Assembly (NCBI GenBank): GCA_032358165.1
Contig: JAALGY010000020.1
Span: 124,001 to 188,000 of the forward strand
Direction of reading: 5' to 3'
DNA length: 64,000 nucleotides
Source of the DNA: Diplosphaera chodatii
Taxonomy: Eukaryota; Chlorophyta; Trebouxiophyceae; Prasiolales; Stichococcaceae
Under the pieces are notes generated by a model, which worked only from the letters and a program-made list of their open reading frames with translations, was not told where the DNA came from and did no database searches. The position numbers were made by a program, and so were the translations under genes. This document shows positions 1 through 11,900 of the stretch, piece by piece (the stretch's first letter is position 1; every line of letters starts with the position of its first letter).

Positions 1-107
1 AGCAGATGGTCATGCATGTCGGCAGGAACGCAGCCCAAGGATGGAAGCCTCTGTCCGAGTCCTGATAGGGTGCTGTCGTCTTCATCCGAAGGTGTCCTCC
101 CCTGCAG

Positions 108-1209
108 GGCGTGCTGAAGAAGGGGGAGCACTTCCCCACGGAGCTGCCCAAGGCGCAGCTGCGGGGCGCCTTCACGGCCCGTCTGCTGCCGCAGCTGCGC
201 CTGACGCGCGGTAAACCCAAAACCCTTCCTATGGACACCCGGTTGACAAGTATGAGATCTGACAGGGTCTCAGGTCCGGGTGCTCCATCAGGGTTTCAGG
301 CGCACGTAGACCTGGTGGCGGCCCCGAGCCGTGCTGCACCTGAGGGCCGGGGTGGCGGCGACCCCGGTGCTGCTTCCTGCTTGCAGGGGGCCTGAGCGCG
401 GCGAAGAAAGGGGCGCTGCCGCCGGTGCAGATCACCACCGAGAAGCGCCGCGACAAGGTAAGCCAGCATATTTTGCAAGGAACAGCAGTAGTACTGCTTG
501 GTTTCGTCTGCATCCGCGGTCAGCGTGTGTACCTTTGTAGCGTCAGCTGGCTGACATGATCACATCTGAATCCTGTTGCACCAGCGAAGCCACATTGCCC
601 AGCCTCTGCTGACGTGCCTGCAGAAAGTGACGCGCGTCGTCGGCGTCGAGACCTTTCTGCTGGAGGCGCATGAGGTGGCGGCAGACCTGCAGCGGCGCTT
701 TGCCGCTGCGGCGACGGTGGCGGAGCTGCTGGGCGAACGGTCAAAGGGGCACCACGAGATCGTGCTGCAGGTGCGCTTTCGTCAGCGCACCGTTTATCAT
801 ACAATGTGCCGCGTCCTGATGGAAGCTGTGCGAGTGGCAGCTGCAGTGCAGTGCATAGGACGCTGCGCAAGCACCTGCGTCGTCGGCCTGACATGCGATG
901 GTGAACCGCTGCCTGGGTCTGTCGGCTTCGTACACAGGCATCGCCAGACAAGCCGTGATGTATCCTTTCTGCACTGCTACATCCAGCTTGCTGCTCTGGA
1001 AGAACAATCGGGTCTGGTTTCGTGCGATCACGCACCGAGTCACAGCATTGGCTGCACATCTGTACACATGTAAAAGCATAACCCAGCTGCTGGTGCTACA
1101 GGGCGAGGTGGTGGACAAGCTGGGGGCGTATCTGAAGTCCGCCTACGGCATCCCAGACAAGTATGTGCAGGTTAAAGGACCCGCCAAGAAGAGTGGCGGC
1201 AAGAAGTGA
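108..1209 (+). CDS. EIF2D: Translation initiation factor eIF2D, C-terminal part (gene starts left of the window)
   Basis: This is the 3' end of a ligatin/eIF2D gene. The protein binds the 40S subunit and helps deliver initiator tRNA and recycle post-termination complexes in the cytosol. Four exons are visible, at 108-210, 387-457, 585-770 and 1102-1209, joined in consistent phase. Exons 1-3 match the SWIB/MDM2-like segment (LPPVQITTEKR at the end of exon 2). The end of exon 3 and exon 4 form the C-terminal SUI1-type end (HHEIVLQ, then YGIPDKYVQVKG) with a basic lysine-rich tail before the TGA. In animals eIF2D ends in the same way, with an LPRKYI-like motif and basic tail. The N-terminal PUA part must lie outside the window. 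Telomere-like bases (212-226) follow the first visible donor. DENR shares SUI1 but lacks the SWIB-like part, so eIF2D is the better call. Confidence 0.8.
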
Positions 1210-1607
1210 TGCTGCGGGAAGTTCTGCAGCCCACTTTAGTGATGGCTGGTTTAGGGTTGGTGACTGTTTGTTGAAAGTGGGTTGTGGCTTCAGTGTGCCG
1301 GGCCTGTCAAACAGGCTGATCAATGCTGAGTGTAGAGACAGAACCGCAAGTTCAGCTGGTATGAGTACTGCCCAGCATGAGGTTGCCATGGCCAATGCCG
1401 CTCAGGTGCAGGTGCACATGCATATGCCTGGGCATTTCGACTGGGTTCCCATGTGAACTCAAACGGCGGCCTTTCGGCGACTCTCAAGTCAAGCCGCTCA
1501 TCATCGAATCTGGCTTATCCTGGCAGCTCGCCGCCCACCTGCAGACCGCCAGCGCCGTGCAGCCACCGTCTCATTCGCCGCGTCGGGGACAGATAAGGCC
1601 AACAGCC

Positions 1608-1943
1608 ATGGCGTGCCTCACAGCCACCAGCAGCGCGCTCGCTGGCACGCGGCTCGCGGTGCCACACCGCGGCCGCGTTGCAGCCCGCCGCCCAATGGTG
1701 GCGGTCCGTGCAGAGGATGGCGATAAGGGGGAGAAGAAGGAGAAGAAGCCAGAGGTCGGCCCCAAGCGCGGCTCAAACGTGCGCATTCTGCGGCCAGAGT
1801 CCTTCTGGTACCGGGAGGTCGGCAAGGTGGTCTCCGTGGATCAGAGCGGCATCCTGTACCCAGTGGTGGTGCGGTTCGGCAGCGTCAACTACGCTGGCGT
1901 GTCGACCAACAACTACGGGCTGAACGAGGTGGAGCCCGCCTGA
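1608..1943 (+). CDS. psaE: Photosystem I reaction centre subunit IV (PsaE), plastid precursor
   Basis: The 111-residue precursor is read in one uninterrupted frame. Residues 1 to about 35 are rich in Ala, Ser, Thr and Arg and look like a chloroplast transit peptide. A charged Lys/Glu-rich stretch follows (about 38-54). The SH3-like PsaE fold runs from about residue 55 ([14 protein letters not shown]) through YPVVVRF and [16 protein letters not shown] to the C-terminus. PsaE sits on the stromal side of photosystem I and helps dock ferredoxin and support cyclic electron flow. The ATG at 1608 is chosen because the transit peptide begins there; an earlier in-frame ATG at 1377 would add a stretch with no family similarity. 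It is the only intronless gene in the window, and its length is normal for an algal precursor. Confidence 0.95.
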   Translation: MACLTATSSALAGTRLAVPHRGRVAARRPMVAVRAEDGDKGEKKEKKPEVGPKRGSNVRILRPESFWYREVGKVVSVDQSGILYPVVVRFGSVNYAGVSTNNYGLNEVEPA

Positions 1944-2896
1944 GCAAGGCGGCAGCCGGAAGCAGCAGCAGTGGCAGCAGCGGGCGCAGCAGCGGCTGCA
2001 GGCAGCCGCTAACTACAGCGGCAGGCGTGACGGCAGGGTCTGCAGGGGCTGCAACCCTGCTGCAAGCGCCGAGCTAGGGCCAGAGATTTCCTGCAGCAGC
2101 AGCAGCCGTAGCGCGCAGTTTCGCCGCGGCCCCCAGTCGGTGGGGCACACTGTTGAAAACAAACACTGTTTGGCAGCTAGATTTGATGCTTCTGAGAGGG
2201 AGGTCCAGCGCATGCTGGGGCCGAGCTGCTTGGCATCTGGGAGGACGGCGGGGAAAGAGAAGCCAAATGCAGCAGGTTCCCCAGCCGTCTCAGCAGTACA
2301 TCACCCCACTTGTACCTGCGCCTGTGTCCCGCATTGGGGACGTGCAAACTTTTTCAGTTGTTTTGCAGATCGGTCTGTAATGCGGTTCAGGCGCATGCCC
2401 GCAGAAGCACACAATGTCCTGCCGCCGTTTCTGCCCGAACGCTCCCCCTGTGCCTCACAAACCACAAGCCCAAGACAACCAGTGTGCATACCGTATGCGG
2501 TATAGCCAAAGTCTCCAACGGTCTACTATAGTCCAACCATGATGTTGAACATGCTTCAGCAGTTGTAGGGCTGCAAGCCGCTTTGATATCATACAGAGTA
2601 CCCAACGAGCGCTGGCCTCGCATGCGTTTCAGCTGATGCCTCATGTCAGGCCGGCTGCAGGTGGAGCATCCAGCACCGTTGCCGAGGCATGCCTGCCGTC
2701 CGTATCTGCAGGCATGCGTCCGACGTGTCCTGAGTGGTTGTGTGCCATCTTCACAAGGTCACAGCATGCCCCATGTGGCAAACTATGATGGCGTCGCCAA
2801 TGCAACAAATGAGCAAGTCAGTGGCGACGGCAGGGCGCTGCACCATCGTTGCAACTGTGCGCTGGTGGCTACATGTCATTCTTTACACATTACTTG
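1944..2896. other. Non-coding interval between psaE and the BASS carrier (tail to tail)
   Basis: This holds the converging 3' ends of psaE and the minus-strand carrier. It begins with GCAGCAG-type low complexity just after the psaE stop. The open frames here show no family similarity and no convincing codon pattern. Confidence 0.5.
2376..2380 (+). other. Possible TGTAA poly(A) signal for psaE
   Basis: TGTAA is the usual polyadenylation signal in green algae. This copy lies about 430 bases after the psaE stop, a plausible 3' UTR length, but no cleavage site can be confirmed by eye. Confidence 0.35.
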
Positions 2897-5800
2897 TCAC
2901 GTTACTCTACACAGCACATCACAACTGATCAAGCGCCAGGCCATGGTTGGCTCACCGGCCAGGTCGCGCCACCGCCAGAAGCCTGCGATGGCGCTGCCCA
3001 TGAGGCTGTGGGTGCAGGCGGAGATGGCGCAGGGCACCGCCGTCAGGGGGTCCGGGAAGTGCGCCAGCGCCAGGTACGCGCCCAGCGCGCTGTTCTGCAT
3101 GCCCACCTGCGTTGGGACCGAACCGCTCAGGCCTCAGGGTTTAGGGCACGCCGACCTGCGACCGCACCAGCCAGGCTGACGGTGTTGTGGTGCTTCCACC
3201 CCAGTGGACTGATGGCGGCCTCCGCAGGTTTGCACCCCCCCGCAACACTCGGGGAGGTGCGCGAAAGTAGGCAGCCGGCCGCCCCGGTGGCGCCATTCGG
3301 GCAGCTCACTGGTGCACGAGTATTTAGGGTTTGGAGCCGCACCTCTATGGAGTTTGTGCGCGCCGAGCGCTCTGGGGCGCCGGCGGCCTTTGACAGCACG
3401 TAGCCAAACCCGAAGCCGCCTGCACGACGCGGATGTCAGACGAGTAAGCCGTGCGTGGTCAGGTGTACTGAAAATGTCCCTTACAGAGCCTGCTGTGGGG
3501 CATGTGCTGCCTGACACGCAGCAACCCGGCCTCTTGCCGCACCCAAGTGCAGCGCAGCCAGCAGCTGGCGTGTACCTAAGAAGTGTTTCTACGCCATGGG
3601 TTACAGAGTACACCATGAGCATGGTGCCGCCGCACCCGCATGCAGCGCCGCCACGGCGGCCAGCAGCCGCCAGCCGGCCTGCCGCACCGACGCCGCCTGC
3701 CCCGCCATGATGCTGCCCACCAGCAGCGCCACCGTCGCCACGCACACCTGCATGCGGACAGCTGGCGGTTAGGGTTTAGTGGACGTAAAAGTACTGCCCA
3801 CCAGCAGCGCCACCGTCGCCACGCACACCTGCACACGACAGCTGGTGCTTGGGGTTGGGATCGCATACAGATGATGCTGCACAGTCTTCGATGTGGTTGC
3901 AGGTCGCAGCAGGAACCTGATGCTGCGCAGGCTGGCACAGGAACAGGTGGGTGCAGCGGCCAGTGTTTGGCTGTGGGCATCCTTGCATACAGCACAGACA
4001 CCACTGCTGTGTCAGCTGGTCGGCCGGCTGCCAGCCACACTGAAGCACCCCAGGGCAGGCCCGCAGGCTGGCGGCGCACCAGGGGGGCGAAGGGGGCGGT
4101 GCGGCGCACGGCCCGCGGGAACCACTGGTTCAGCGCCGCGCCCAGCGCCACCGGCGCCAGCACCACCTTCGGCACTCAGGGTTTAGGTTGACCTTTAGGT
4201 AGTTGGATCTCATGTCAATCTCCTGCCACATGAGATCCAATTCATGCTGGCGTGGTTGTCAGGATACACGTGGGTGCCCCGATGAAGGATTCAAGGAGTG
4301 AAACGCCCAAGCCTGGCCGTGCGAAGTCTAGTGCCCGTGCACCATTTGCACATGTAGATGATCAAGTTGGGCTCAGGTCGATGGAGTCTGATGCAGCACG
4401 CACCTGCAGCGTTGACACCAGCAGGCCGCGCACGGACACGGGGATGAGCGCCCCCACCAGCGCCTTGGTCAGCAGCGGCGTCGCCACCACCGCCAGCAGC
4501 CTGCGAGGGCAGCGGCGGCGGCTGCTGAGCGAGTGTGCTACGGACGTCTTGGTCCCATGCTGTGCATTTAGCATGCAGTGCAGCAATGGAGTTTTGCAGC
4601 ACTACAGCAATGAAAGCTGCGATCCGTTTCTGTGCAAGACAGCTTGCTGCAAAGCGAAGCAGACACCTGGCTCCCCCCAAGCCTGTGCAGGTGCACATCT
4701 GCTCACGTGGAGACGGTGGTCATGGTGACGGATAGCGCCACGTCAGCGCGCGCCAGGTACGTCACCAGGTTCGACGCGGTGCCGCCCGGGCAGCTGGCCA
4801 CGATGCAGATCCTGCAGTCAAGCATAACAAGGTAAGACGCCAGACGCCTGTCACAGTGACAGCATCGTCCCTGTGAAGAGACACACATAGCTGAAGTTGC
4901 ATTCAAGCTCAGCGCTGTGGATGTCAGCCAGCCAACAAGCAAAAGGCAGGCCTGTACACCCACGATGCAGCTGGATGCCACAGCGCTCTGACAGAGCACA
5001 TACCAGCGTTGCAAGCAGTGCTGCCAAGGGTCAGCTGCATGCTTGCACCGTCGACAAGAGAGCTCCCGTGCCTCTCTGCAACGCTCACCCGATGGCGAGG
5101 GGCGCCGCGAGCCCCGCCAGCCGCGACACCGTCAGCCCCATCAGCGGCATGACGGTGTACTGCAGCCCCGCGCCCAGCACCACCAGCCGCGGCCGCGCCA
5201 GCACCTCCGCAAAGTCCTGCAACATGCAATTCGATCTGGGTTCGGTCATTGGAATGCGGCGTCTGTCCTTCAGCCCGGCGCCAGCACCACCAGCCACGGC
5301 CACACCAGCAACTCTGCAAGGCCCTGGAACAGTGACTGGTAGAATTGAGTGTGCTTGACTTTGATTGGGTGCTTGACATAACTAGGGTCGTCGAGCAGGA
5401 GCCAACAGCACTTGCTCCGTCGCTTCCGCCCTGGCTGGCAGCTATGCGGACTTCCTGAGGCCTGCTGTCCAGCCTCCACAAATCTGCACATCGCTCGTTG
5501 GTCTCCTGGCTAACAGGGGAAACCTGCACTGGTGTCGTTGCTACCCACCTGGAAGGTGAGGCTGGTGCCCATGGCCAGCATGGTGAGCGCCAGCGCGGCG
5601 GTGGTGAACTCCGCGCGGAACCAGGCCAGCGCGGGGGGGGTGCGCCAGCCCCAGGCCTACAGGGGGGGCACAGCACATGGCGACTCAGCGCCAAGCCGAT
5701 GAGCTGAGATGGCAGTAGCGCGGACCGCTGACAGCGGTGTGCAGCACGCGCTTGCCGGCTGCGCATGCAAAGCTCGCCTGCCATCCACACTTCTTGCAGA

Positions 5801-6061
5801 GAAGACCTACTCCGCAGGCACGGATTGGGTACAACACACCTGGTGTGCCCCTGGTCTGGTCAGACGCAAGGCCTTGAAGAGCAGCACTCAAGATGGATGC
5901 CATTACTGCTCCCACCATGCAGGGGCCACCAGTGTCGCACCGCTTGCGAGCGCCACCCACAGCGGGAACAGGTTGCTGAGCCGCTGCGCTATGCGCCCGG
6001 CTTCTGCCTCCCAGCCGGTGGGGCGGTGCTCCGCCGCTGCTGCGTCCGGCGGATCCGTCGC
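2897..6061 (-). CDS. Bile acid:sodium symporter family (BASS) membrane carrier, probably of the plastid envelope
   Basis: Nine minus-strand exons join in perfect phase: 6061-5930, 5656-5549, 5216-5089, 4811-4707, 4500-4400, 4174-4080, 3747-3636, 3419-3343 and 3106-2897. Together they give about 355 residues with the BASS/SBF architecture of many hydrophobic helices. Family signatures are RLSNLFPLWVALASG, the LTMLAMGTSLTF helix, LAIGICIVASCPGGTASNL (the conserved CPGGxxSN sodium-site motif), the TPLLTKALVGALIPV helix and NSIEVGMQNSALG near the end. Plant and algal members sit in the plastid envelope and carry pyruvate, 2-keto acids or glycolate with sodium; the substrate here cannot be read from sequence. 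The transit peptide must be encoded upstream; an open frame at 6305-6622 is a candidate first exon but is unproven. Introns contain telomere-like motifs and two degenerate copies of exon edges. Confidence 0.85.
3713..3874 (-). repeat. 81-bp tandem duplication spanning a 3' splice site and exon start in the BASS gene
   Basis: Bases 3713-3752 and 3794-3833 are identical over 40 bases, and weaker similarity continues through the adjoining intron sequence. The unit is 81 bp. The 3713 copy contains the functional exon start (at 3747, reading VCVATVALLVG). The 3794 copy repeats the same acceptor and coding start inside the upstream intron. Confidence 0.9.
5160..5331 (-). repeat. Degenerate duplicate of a BASS exon start inside its own upstream intron
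   Basis: The region at about 5160-5225, the real exon start (DFAEVLARPRLVVLGAG), is repeated at about 5267-5331 with a 107-bp offset and several substitutions and a one-base gap. The second copy reads like a decayed LAELLVWPWLVVLAPG. Confidence 0.75.
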
Positions 6062-7201
6062 CTGCGCCCGCGGGTCCACTCCAGCTGCATCGCCAGGTGC
6101 CGTACAGCCTGCACAAGAGCACTGGCTGGCATGCGGTGATACAGAGACAGGTGCGCCTTGCACATCGCCGAGAGCCTGGGCGACAGATTCTTTCTGTTGA
6201 GGTGCTTCCCTGAAGCACCAGAAGCAGAAGCACATCTGCCCTGCAAATGCACGCCCGCTTTCAAGGTCTGCAGCATTCCAGGGCGCCAGTGGCACGTCCC
6301 GCTGTCAAGGCCCCACACCTGGGCTGATGATCCTTCTACTGGGCGCGCCTACAAGGCGCTGCCTGTGAACTGAGTCTGGCGAGCGTGATCGATGATCCAA
6401 TGCCGCATGTCTCTGTAGCTTGGCAGAGCGTCGTCGTGGAGCAGCTGATGGGAGGTGTGCAGACGAAGTGTGGCACGTCTGGCTGCGCGAGGGCAGCCTC
6501 ATGCACCGCATCTGCACGCAGTCGCAGCCTGGCGTGGAACTCTGTTCGGAAAGGCGCTCACAGCAGCAACATTTTCGACTTGCTGCACCGACAGTTGAGG
6601 CTGAAATGGCGCGATGCTTCACAATGATCGCAGTCGACCGACGCAGTGATGCACCATGATCGCCTTAGTTACTGCACAGCATTTGTGTCAGGTTGCCAGT
6701 GAGTCAAGGTGACAACGCAAATGCTGAAATGCTGCTGCGCTGCCGCATGCGGCCACTTGGGCAGGGCAGGATGCTGTTGCAGGGTATATCAAGGGTTGCA
6801 GGGTAAAGCCTCTGTATGCATATGACAGCACGCAGATGCACCTGCTGCAGGCGCCAACCACAAACAATCAGCAATCACAAAACAATACAGTGTCTGATCT
6901 GCGGCGGACCCGCTGTATACACAAGGCTCGCTGCCACTCAAAGCCCGGTCAAGCGCCGACCGCCTCGCTCATATTGCCGGTGGCCTTCGTGAAGTCATGG
7001 ACATACTTCGTCCTTGACGGATGCTCCTCCTGCGGAGCAGTGAGCCCACGACAGTTGGCCGGTGCACTAAGCGTCGATGACACCTGATGTTGCGCTCCTC
7101 AAGGCATATTTGCGACCATCAACCCGACCATGCGCGATGGAGTCGTGAGACCTTCATCTAAGTACAGTCATCAGCAGCACCTGGGGCCGGTTCAGGGGCG
7201 T
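6062..7201. other. Interval holding the unresolved 5' end of the BASS gene and the 3' flank of the dioxygenase gene
   Basis: A minus-strand open frame at 6305-6622 starts with a Met followed by Ser/Ala/Arg-rich sequence of the kind seen in transit peptides, so it may be the first BASS exon. I cannot define its donor. The rest (about 6640-7201) shows no supported gene. Confidence 0.35.
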
Positions 7202-8488
7202 TCACACGGGCTCGCCCACAAACAGGCGCATCGCCTTGGCGTAGTTGTTGCTGTCCAGCGTGAAACGGTGGTAGATGCCTGGGCAGCAGGAAGTCGACAG
7301 GGAGCGGCACGTCAAGCAGATGGTCTTCAGGGTAGCCAGTGTGGTGCACGTTGCCGACGCTAGCACGCTGGTGACGCAGCATGTTCGATGCCGTGATGCG
7401 GAAGTGCAGGCACGGCGGTTGCTCACCCTCTGGCAGCAGAATCATCGTGCCCTTCTTGCAGGCAATGCGCACCCACTGCTCATCGAAGTCCCGCACGTCA
7501 AAGTAGCCTGCATGCCTCAGCCCCAGCGTCGAGTGCATACAAGGAGCACAATCACCTGACGCAGGACAGTTGACAACATGCAAAGTGTCTCAAAGAGGTC
7601 AGGGCGCCGCACCGCTGCCATCGAGCAGGAACCTGATCTCCTCATCTGTGTGCATGTGCTCCTGTGGTGTCACTGAAGCATACTGTGCTGCTGAAAGGGT
7701 ACTCAGTCGGTTCAAGCAATTTCAAGCAATTTGAAGCAGTTGATATCATGTGCACAAGTTATCTTCGGCTGACATGCAAGGCCTCACCTCGTAGAAGCTC
7801 TTGATCTTCTTCTCGTACTCCGGCAAGGTGTCCGGTGACACCGTGATGATGTCCTGTCGACATGCAGGATCAGGCCTACTCAAATGAGGGATCTGTGGTA
7901 ACTGATGCTCAGGCTGCAATGCTGGTCACGTCTGCCACAGCTGCCGTCGCCAGTTCCCACACCCCGCACCAACAGAGTATGACCATGATGCCAATGGCCT
8001 GAAACGCCTGCTAGAATTTGCAACTGATGCGCTCTATCACGACTGATCACGTCCAGACCTGACAGTGATAGCACCTGGTAGGAGTAGCCGCGGGCCTTGC
8101 GGATGGCGGCCAGCTGTGGGTCATTCTCAAGATCGTCGCAGCGCAGGTGCCACGACAGCACGCCCAGCCGCCGCAGGTCGTCCACTGACACGGGCTGGTT
8201 CGGCGTGCGCCTGTTGCAGGGCAAGCGCAGGAGGATCCCTGGAGGCTGGTGTTGCAAGGACGCAGCGATGCAGCATGCTGCTGCGGTGTTGCTGCTGTCA
8301 GCGGTCTGTAGGCCAGTGTCGCAGAGACAGGCAGCAACTGCTGAAAGCGTGAAAGACCCAGGCAGTTGCCGTGATGCATGCCTGTGCTCGCAGCGCTGAT
8401 CTGCGTCAGAGTCGTCCATGCGCCATGCCTCCAGCTGGCTCTCTGCCGACGGCTCGGGCTGCATCATACAGGTCAAATTCGTTGACAA
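7202..8488 (-). CDS. ARD1: Acireductone dioxygenase (ARD), methionine salvage
   Basis: The enzyme oxidises acireductone to the 2-keto acid precursor of methionine in the cytosolic methionine salvage cycle. Exons in order are the start (about 8488 to 8380, [13 protein letters not shown]), about 8211-8085 ([17 protein letters not shown] to GYSYQ), about 7850-7799 ([20 protein letters not shown]), about 7663-7612 ([16 protein letters not shown]), about 7506-7436 ([19 protein letters not shown]) and about 7276-7202 ([20 protein letters not shown], then GEPV and stop). The metal ligands of the cupin are present: the two His and the Glu of HMHTDEE, and the His of YHRFT. The usual LPAG is LPEG here. 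The first intron appears to use a GC donor. The Met at 8488 gives a slightly longer N-terminus than usual, so a later start is possible. Confidence 0.88.
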
Positions 8489-8980
8489 GTCACCCAGCGC
8501 CGGTTTGCAGGCAAGTACGACGGGTGTGCACCCGGCAGCTCACCTCTGCAAGGCGCGCCTCCTCCTGTGATAACATGCCTGTTTGATCGTGACGGGCAGG
8601 CCTCAGTGCTTCAAACCCCGTTCACGGTGTAATTTTGCAAACGCAAGTTGTTGAGTGGCGAAGCGGGTGCACATCATGTGATATTGATGCCATGCTCACG
8701 TGACACCTGCATGTGGCTTCCATTGGGTAGGAATACATGATATTGGCGCTCAAGTACTGCCAAGTCTTGGCCTCATCAACCAGGTTACACATCGGATGTT
8801 GCGCCACCGGCGGCAGCCTGAACACCCAGAAGTCAGCCTGCAGCACGTCTTTGGCTTCTAGCAACTTCACGCACGATGATGGCTGCACCGAATGTGGTGA
8901 GTTTTACAACCGTACCACAGTGACCCAGCTGGATCTTGAGCCAGATAGGCCTGCGCCATGGCGATACCATAAACGGATCA
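8489..8980. promoter_or_regulatory. Divergent spacer between ARD (-) and F-box/LRR (+)
   Basis: About 490 bases separate two divergent starts and should hold both promoters. No motif is convincing. An open frame on the minus strand (8622-8888) and an in-frame upstream extension of the F-box frame (from 8737) also lie here, but neither has recognisable similarity. Confidence 0.4.
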
Positions 8981-11900
8981 TGGTGCCGCAAGGGTGCAGC
9001 ATCCAGTCGCTACCAGCTGATTTACTGCTCGACATTTTCAGCCTTCTGCCCTTCCATGAGCGGTGCGCATGCATGGCATGATCACCATGCGGCGCCAGCT
9101 TGCCCGTGTTGCGGCTGAAGACTGACTCGCATTTGCACTGCACCGTTGTTTCTTGCATGGTGTTTTCCGCTTGCTGCTGTCGTGAGAAACAGTGGCCGCG
9201 TTGCATTGCAGCGTTACCTGCACATATATACATTTGCATACCTAGCTTTGCACGGCCCTTCGTAGCTTGCAAGCAAAAGCACCGACACAGCATGCAGACG
9301 AACCGGTCACTGATGTCGTCCACTCCACCAGGCACCGCACACTGCCGCTGGTGTGCCGCGCCTGGGCAAAGGCCTGCTCGGGGCCGTCGCCCCTGTGGGC
9401 GGCCGTGGACGCTGACGTGCGGGAGTACTCGGCGCAGCACGGTTGCACGGTGGACGCGGAGCTGCTGCGCGGCTGGCTGGCGGCGCGGGCTGCCGCCGTG
9501 GAGGCGCTGAACGTCAGGCGAGGCCTCGCTGCACCGGCAGCACTGCTGCTGTCTGCGTCGCTGCGGGCCAGAATACCAAATGGCGTCAGTTGCATGTGGC
9601 ACCTCAGTGCTCTGATCAACCAAGGTGAAAGTGCGGACCCAGAAAATGCTGTTGCACATCCGTCATATGGTCCACAGCACCGCTGCAGGGTGTCCTGGGT
9701 GCCTGCGCCGATCCGCTGCCTCAACTCCCCGGACGAGGCGGCCACCGCCAGCATTATCCTGGGGCCCCTGCTGCAGGTACCGCAATGTATGACCCGAGTC
9801 ACGAAGCATGCGTCTAAGTCCAGGCATCTCCGTAGTCTGCGATAGCATGCACCAGCAGCATCCAGCAGCACATCATTGCTCCAGGGTGGCTCCGCGCTGT
9901 CGAGCCTGCGGCTGATGCTGCCCGACCGCACGCCGCTGCGGGGCGCCGACTGCGCTGCCATCAGCACCGCGCGCGACCTGACACGCCTGGAGCTGCTGGG
10001 GCACGCGTCCGCTGACGCCGTCGAAGAGGTGAGCACCACAGTGCTATGCATTCCGCTTACGGCTCAGACTGCCACTTGCTTGGTGCCGAGCTGCTGTTCC
10101 TGCATCATGGCTGGTGCGCTTCGACCATTGGACACAGATGGCATGATTCTGAGTGGTTGGTCATACTGATTGGTGCATGCGCTGCAGGGCATGGGGGCGC
10201 TGTGCCTGCTGGGCGGGCTGCGGGAGCTGCGCCTCGGCTTCCGCTGCCGCTTCGCGCCGCGGCGGCCCTCGCAGCTGGGCGCCGGCCTGTCAGCCCTCGG
10301 CAGCCTCACCCACCTTGAGGTACACCACTTCTACGGGTTTCCCCTCCATGGTGGGATCACTGTTTTCAAGGAACGTTGCTCGCAGTGTGATGTGCAAGTT
10401 GTGACGCCGCTTGCACGTGCTGCCTTGACATAGGGGTCAGAGGCGGTCACAGTCACATCCTTAATGAGCCCAAAGGATTGGCTGCGCAGGTGGCATGTCC
10501 AGGAGCGGACTTGGGACCCGTGCCCGGGACTCTCACGCTGCTGACGGCGCTGCGCCACCTGCGCCTCCAGGTACACATCTTGTGCACAGACACAGACAGC
10601 ATCCCTGTACTTCAGCACCTCAGCATGAGTGTCGACGCGCTCAACAGCATCAGCCGCACTGATCTTCAAGGTGCACCCAGGCAGCTGCAAGGGGGTCGTC
10701 TGCAAGTCCCGCACGCCCTGCAACAATGGCGCCTGAACCCCGCTGACACCCCGCCCCTTGGCGTTTCCCTACAGGAGGGCTTCCGCCCGCTGTGGCCGCT
10801 GCCGGCGGGGCTGGGCGCCCTGCCGCTGGCGCACCTGTCCCTGGGCGGCCTGGAGCCCATACCCTCCAGCGCCGCGCGCGCCGGCATGTGGGACGAGGTG
10901 AGGCGGCCTCCATACCACCCCCTTGCTGGGAGTCTTTGGAGCTTGCTGTGACACTGTATGTCTATCAAACAGCTGCACGGCATCGTGGTAGCCCCAGTGT
11001 GCTGCAGCCCAAATGTGTCCAGCAGCTCAATCAAAATCCAAGGCAGTGGATCTGCACAAGTTGGCCATGGCCAATAACCAAAAGGGGGCGAAAAGCCTGC
11101 TGCTACCAGCTGATGTACCATAGTACCCGATCCGCGGTGCAGGTGCAGAGGATGGCGGGGCTGCGCACGCTGGACCTGCGGGGGCTGGACGTGGTGAGCT
11201 TCCCCCCGGTGGAGCACCTGCCCCACCTGCAGGTGCGCGCTGCAGGGGCCCGAGAGCCTCTCATGCTACCCCTGCTGTGCAGTGACGCGATGTGGCAGTG
11301 AGGCATGGCCCCGATGCACCTGCTGAACGCAACCCTGAACAGCACGGCGCGCCGTCCACATCTGCATTGCAACACTGCAGCTGGTCGGAGTCGTAGCTCT
11401 TCCTCGCACCACTGCACAGCTGCCCGGCCACCACCCTGCTGTTGTGGCAAGCCCCTTGCACATCAGAGCTCCAGACTGAGGGGCCCTCTGCACGTGCAGG
11501 AGCTGGTGCTGCAGTCATGCTACGTGGTGGGGCTGCAGGCGCTGCCGGCGCACCTGCTGCAGGGCTGCCCCGCGCTGACCTCGCTGGCGCTTAGTAATTG
11601 TGAGCTGGACGCGGTGCCCGCCTTCATCACTGGCGCCCCTGCTATGTCAGTCCTCAACCTAGCAGGTGCGCTGCTTGCATCCCCGAAATCTAAAGCCTGC
11701 TTAGCTGTCCCCCTCCCTGAAGGGCATGTTGATCAGGAGCAGCGTGGGTACCAAAAGCAAGAGCAGCAGACATTCCTTGGAAGTGCTGCCTCGGCAGGCA
11801 GCTGCCAGCTGGGGTACTGTGCCTGGGGTTGCCGCCACCCCATGCTGCTTCGCGTCCACGACATGTTGCACCTTCGGCACGCCTGACAACTGGACGTGCA

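Noticed and set aside
4924..5790. 288-codon minus-strand frame as a single large BASS exon
   Set aside because: The frame differs from the family frame in most of its length; splitting it into short exons gives the correct BASS sequence in phase.
8622..8888. 88-codon minus-strand frame between ARD and the F-box gene
   Set aside because: It looks somewhat protein-like but has no family match and cannot be joined in phase to ARD with confidence.
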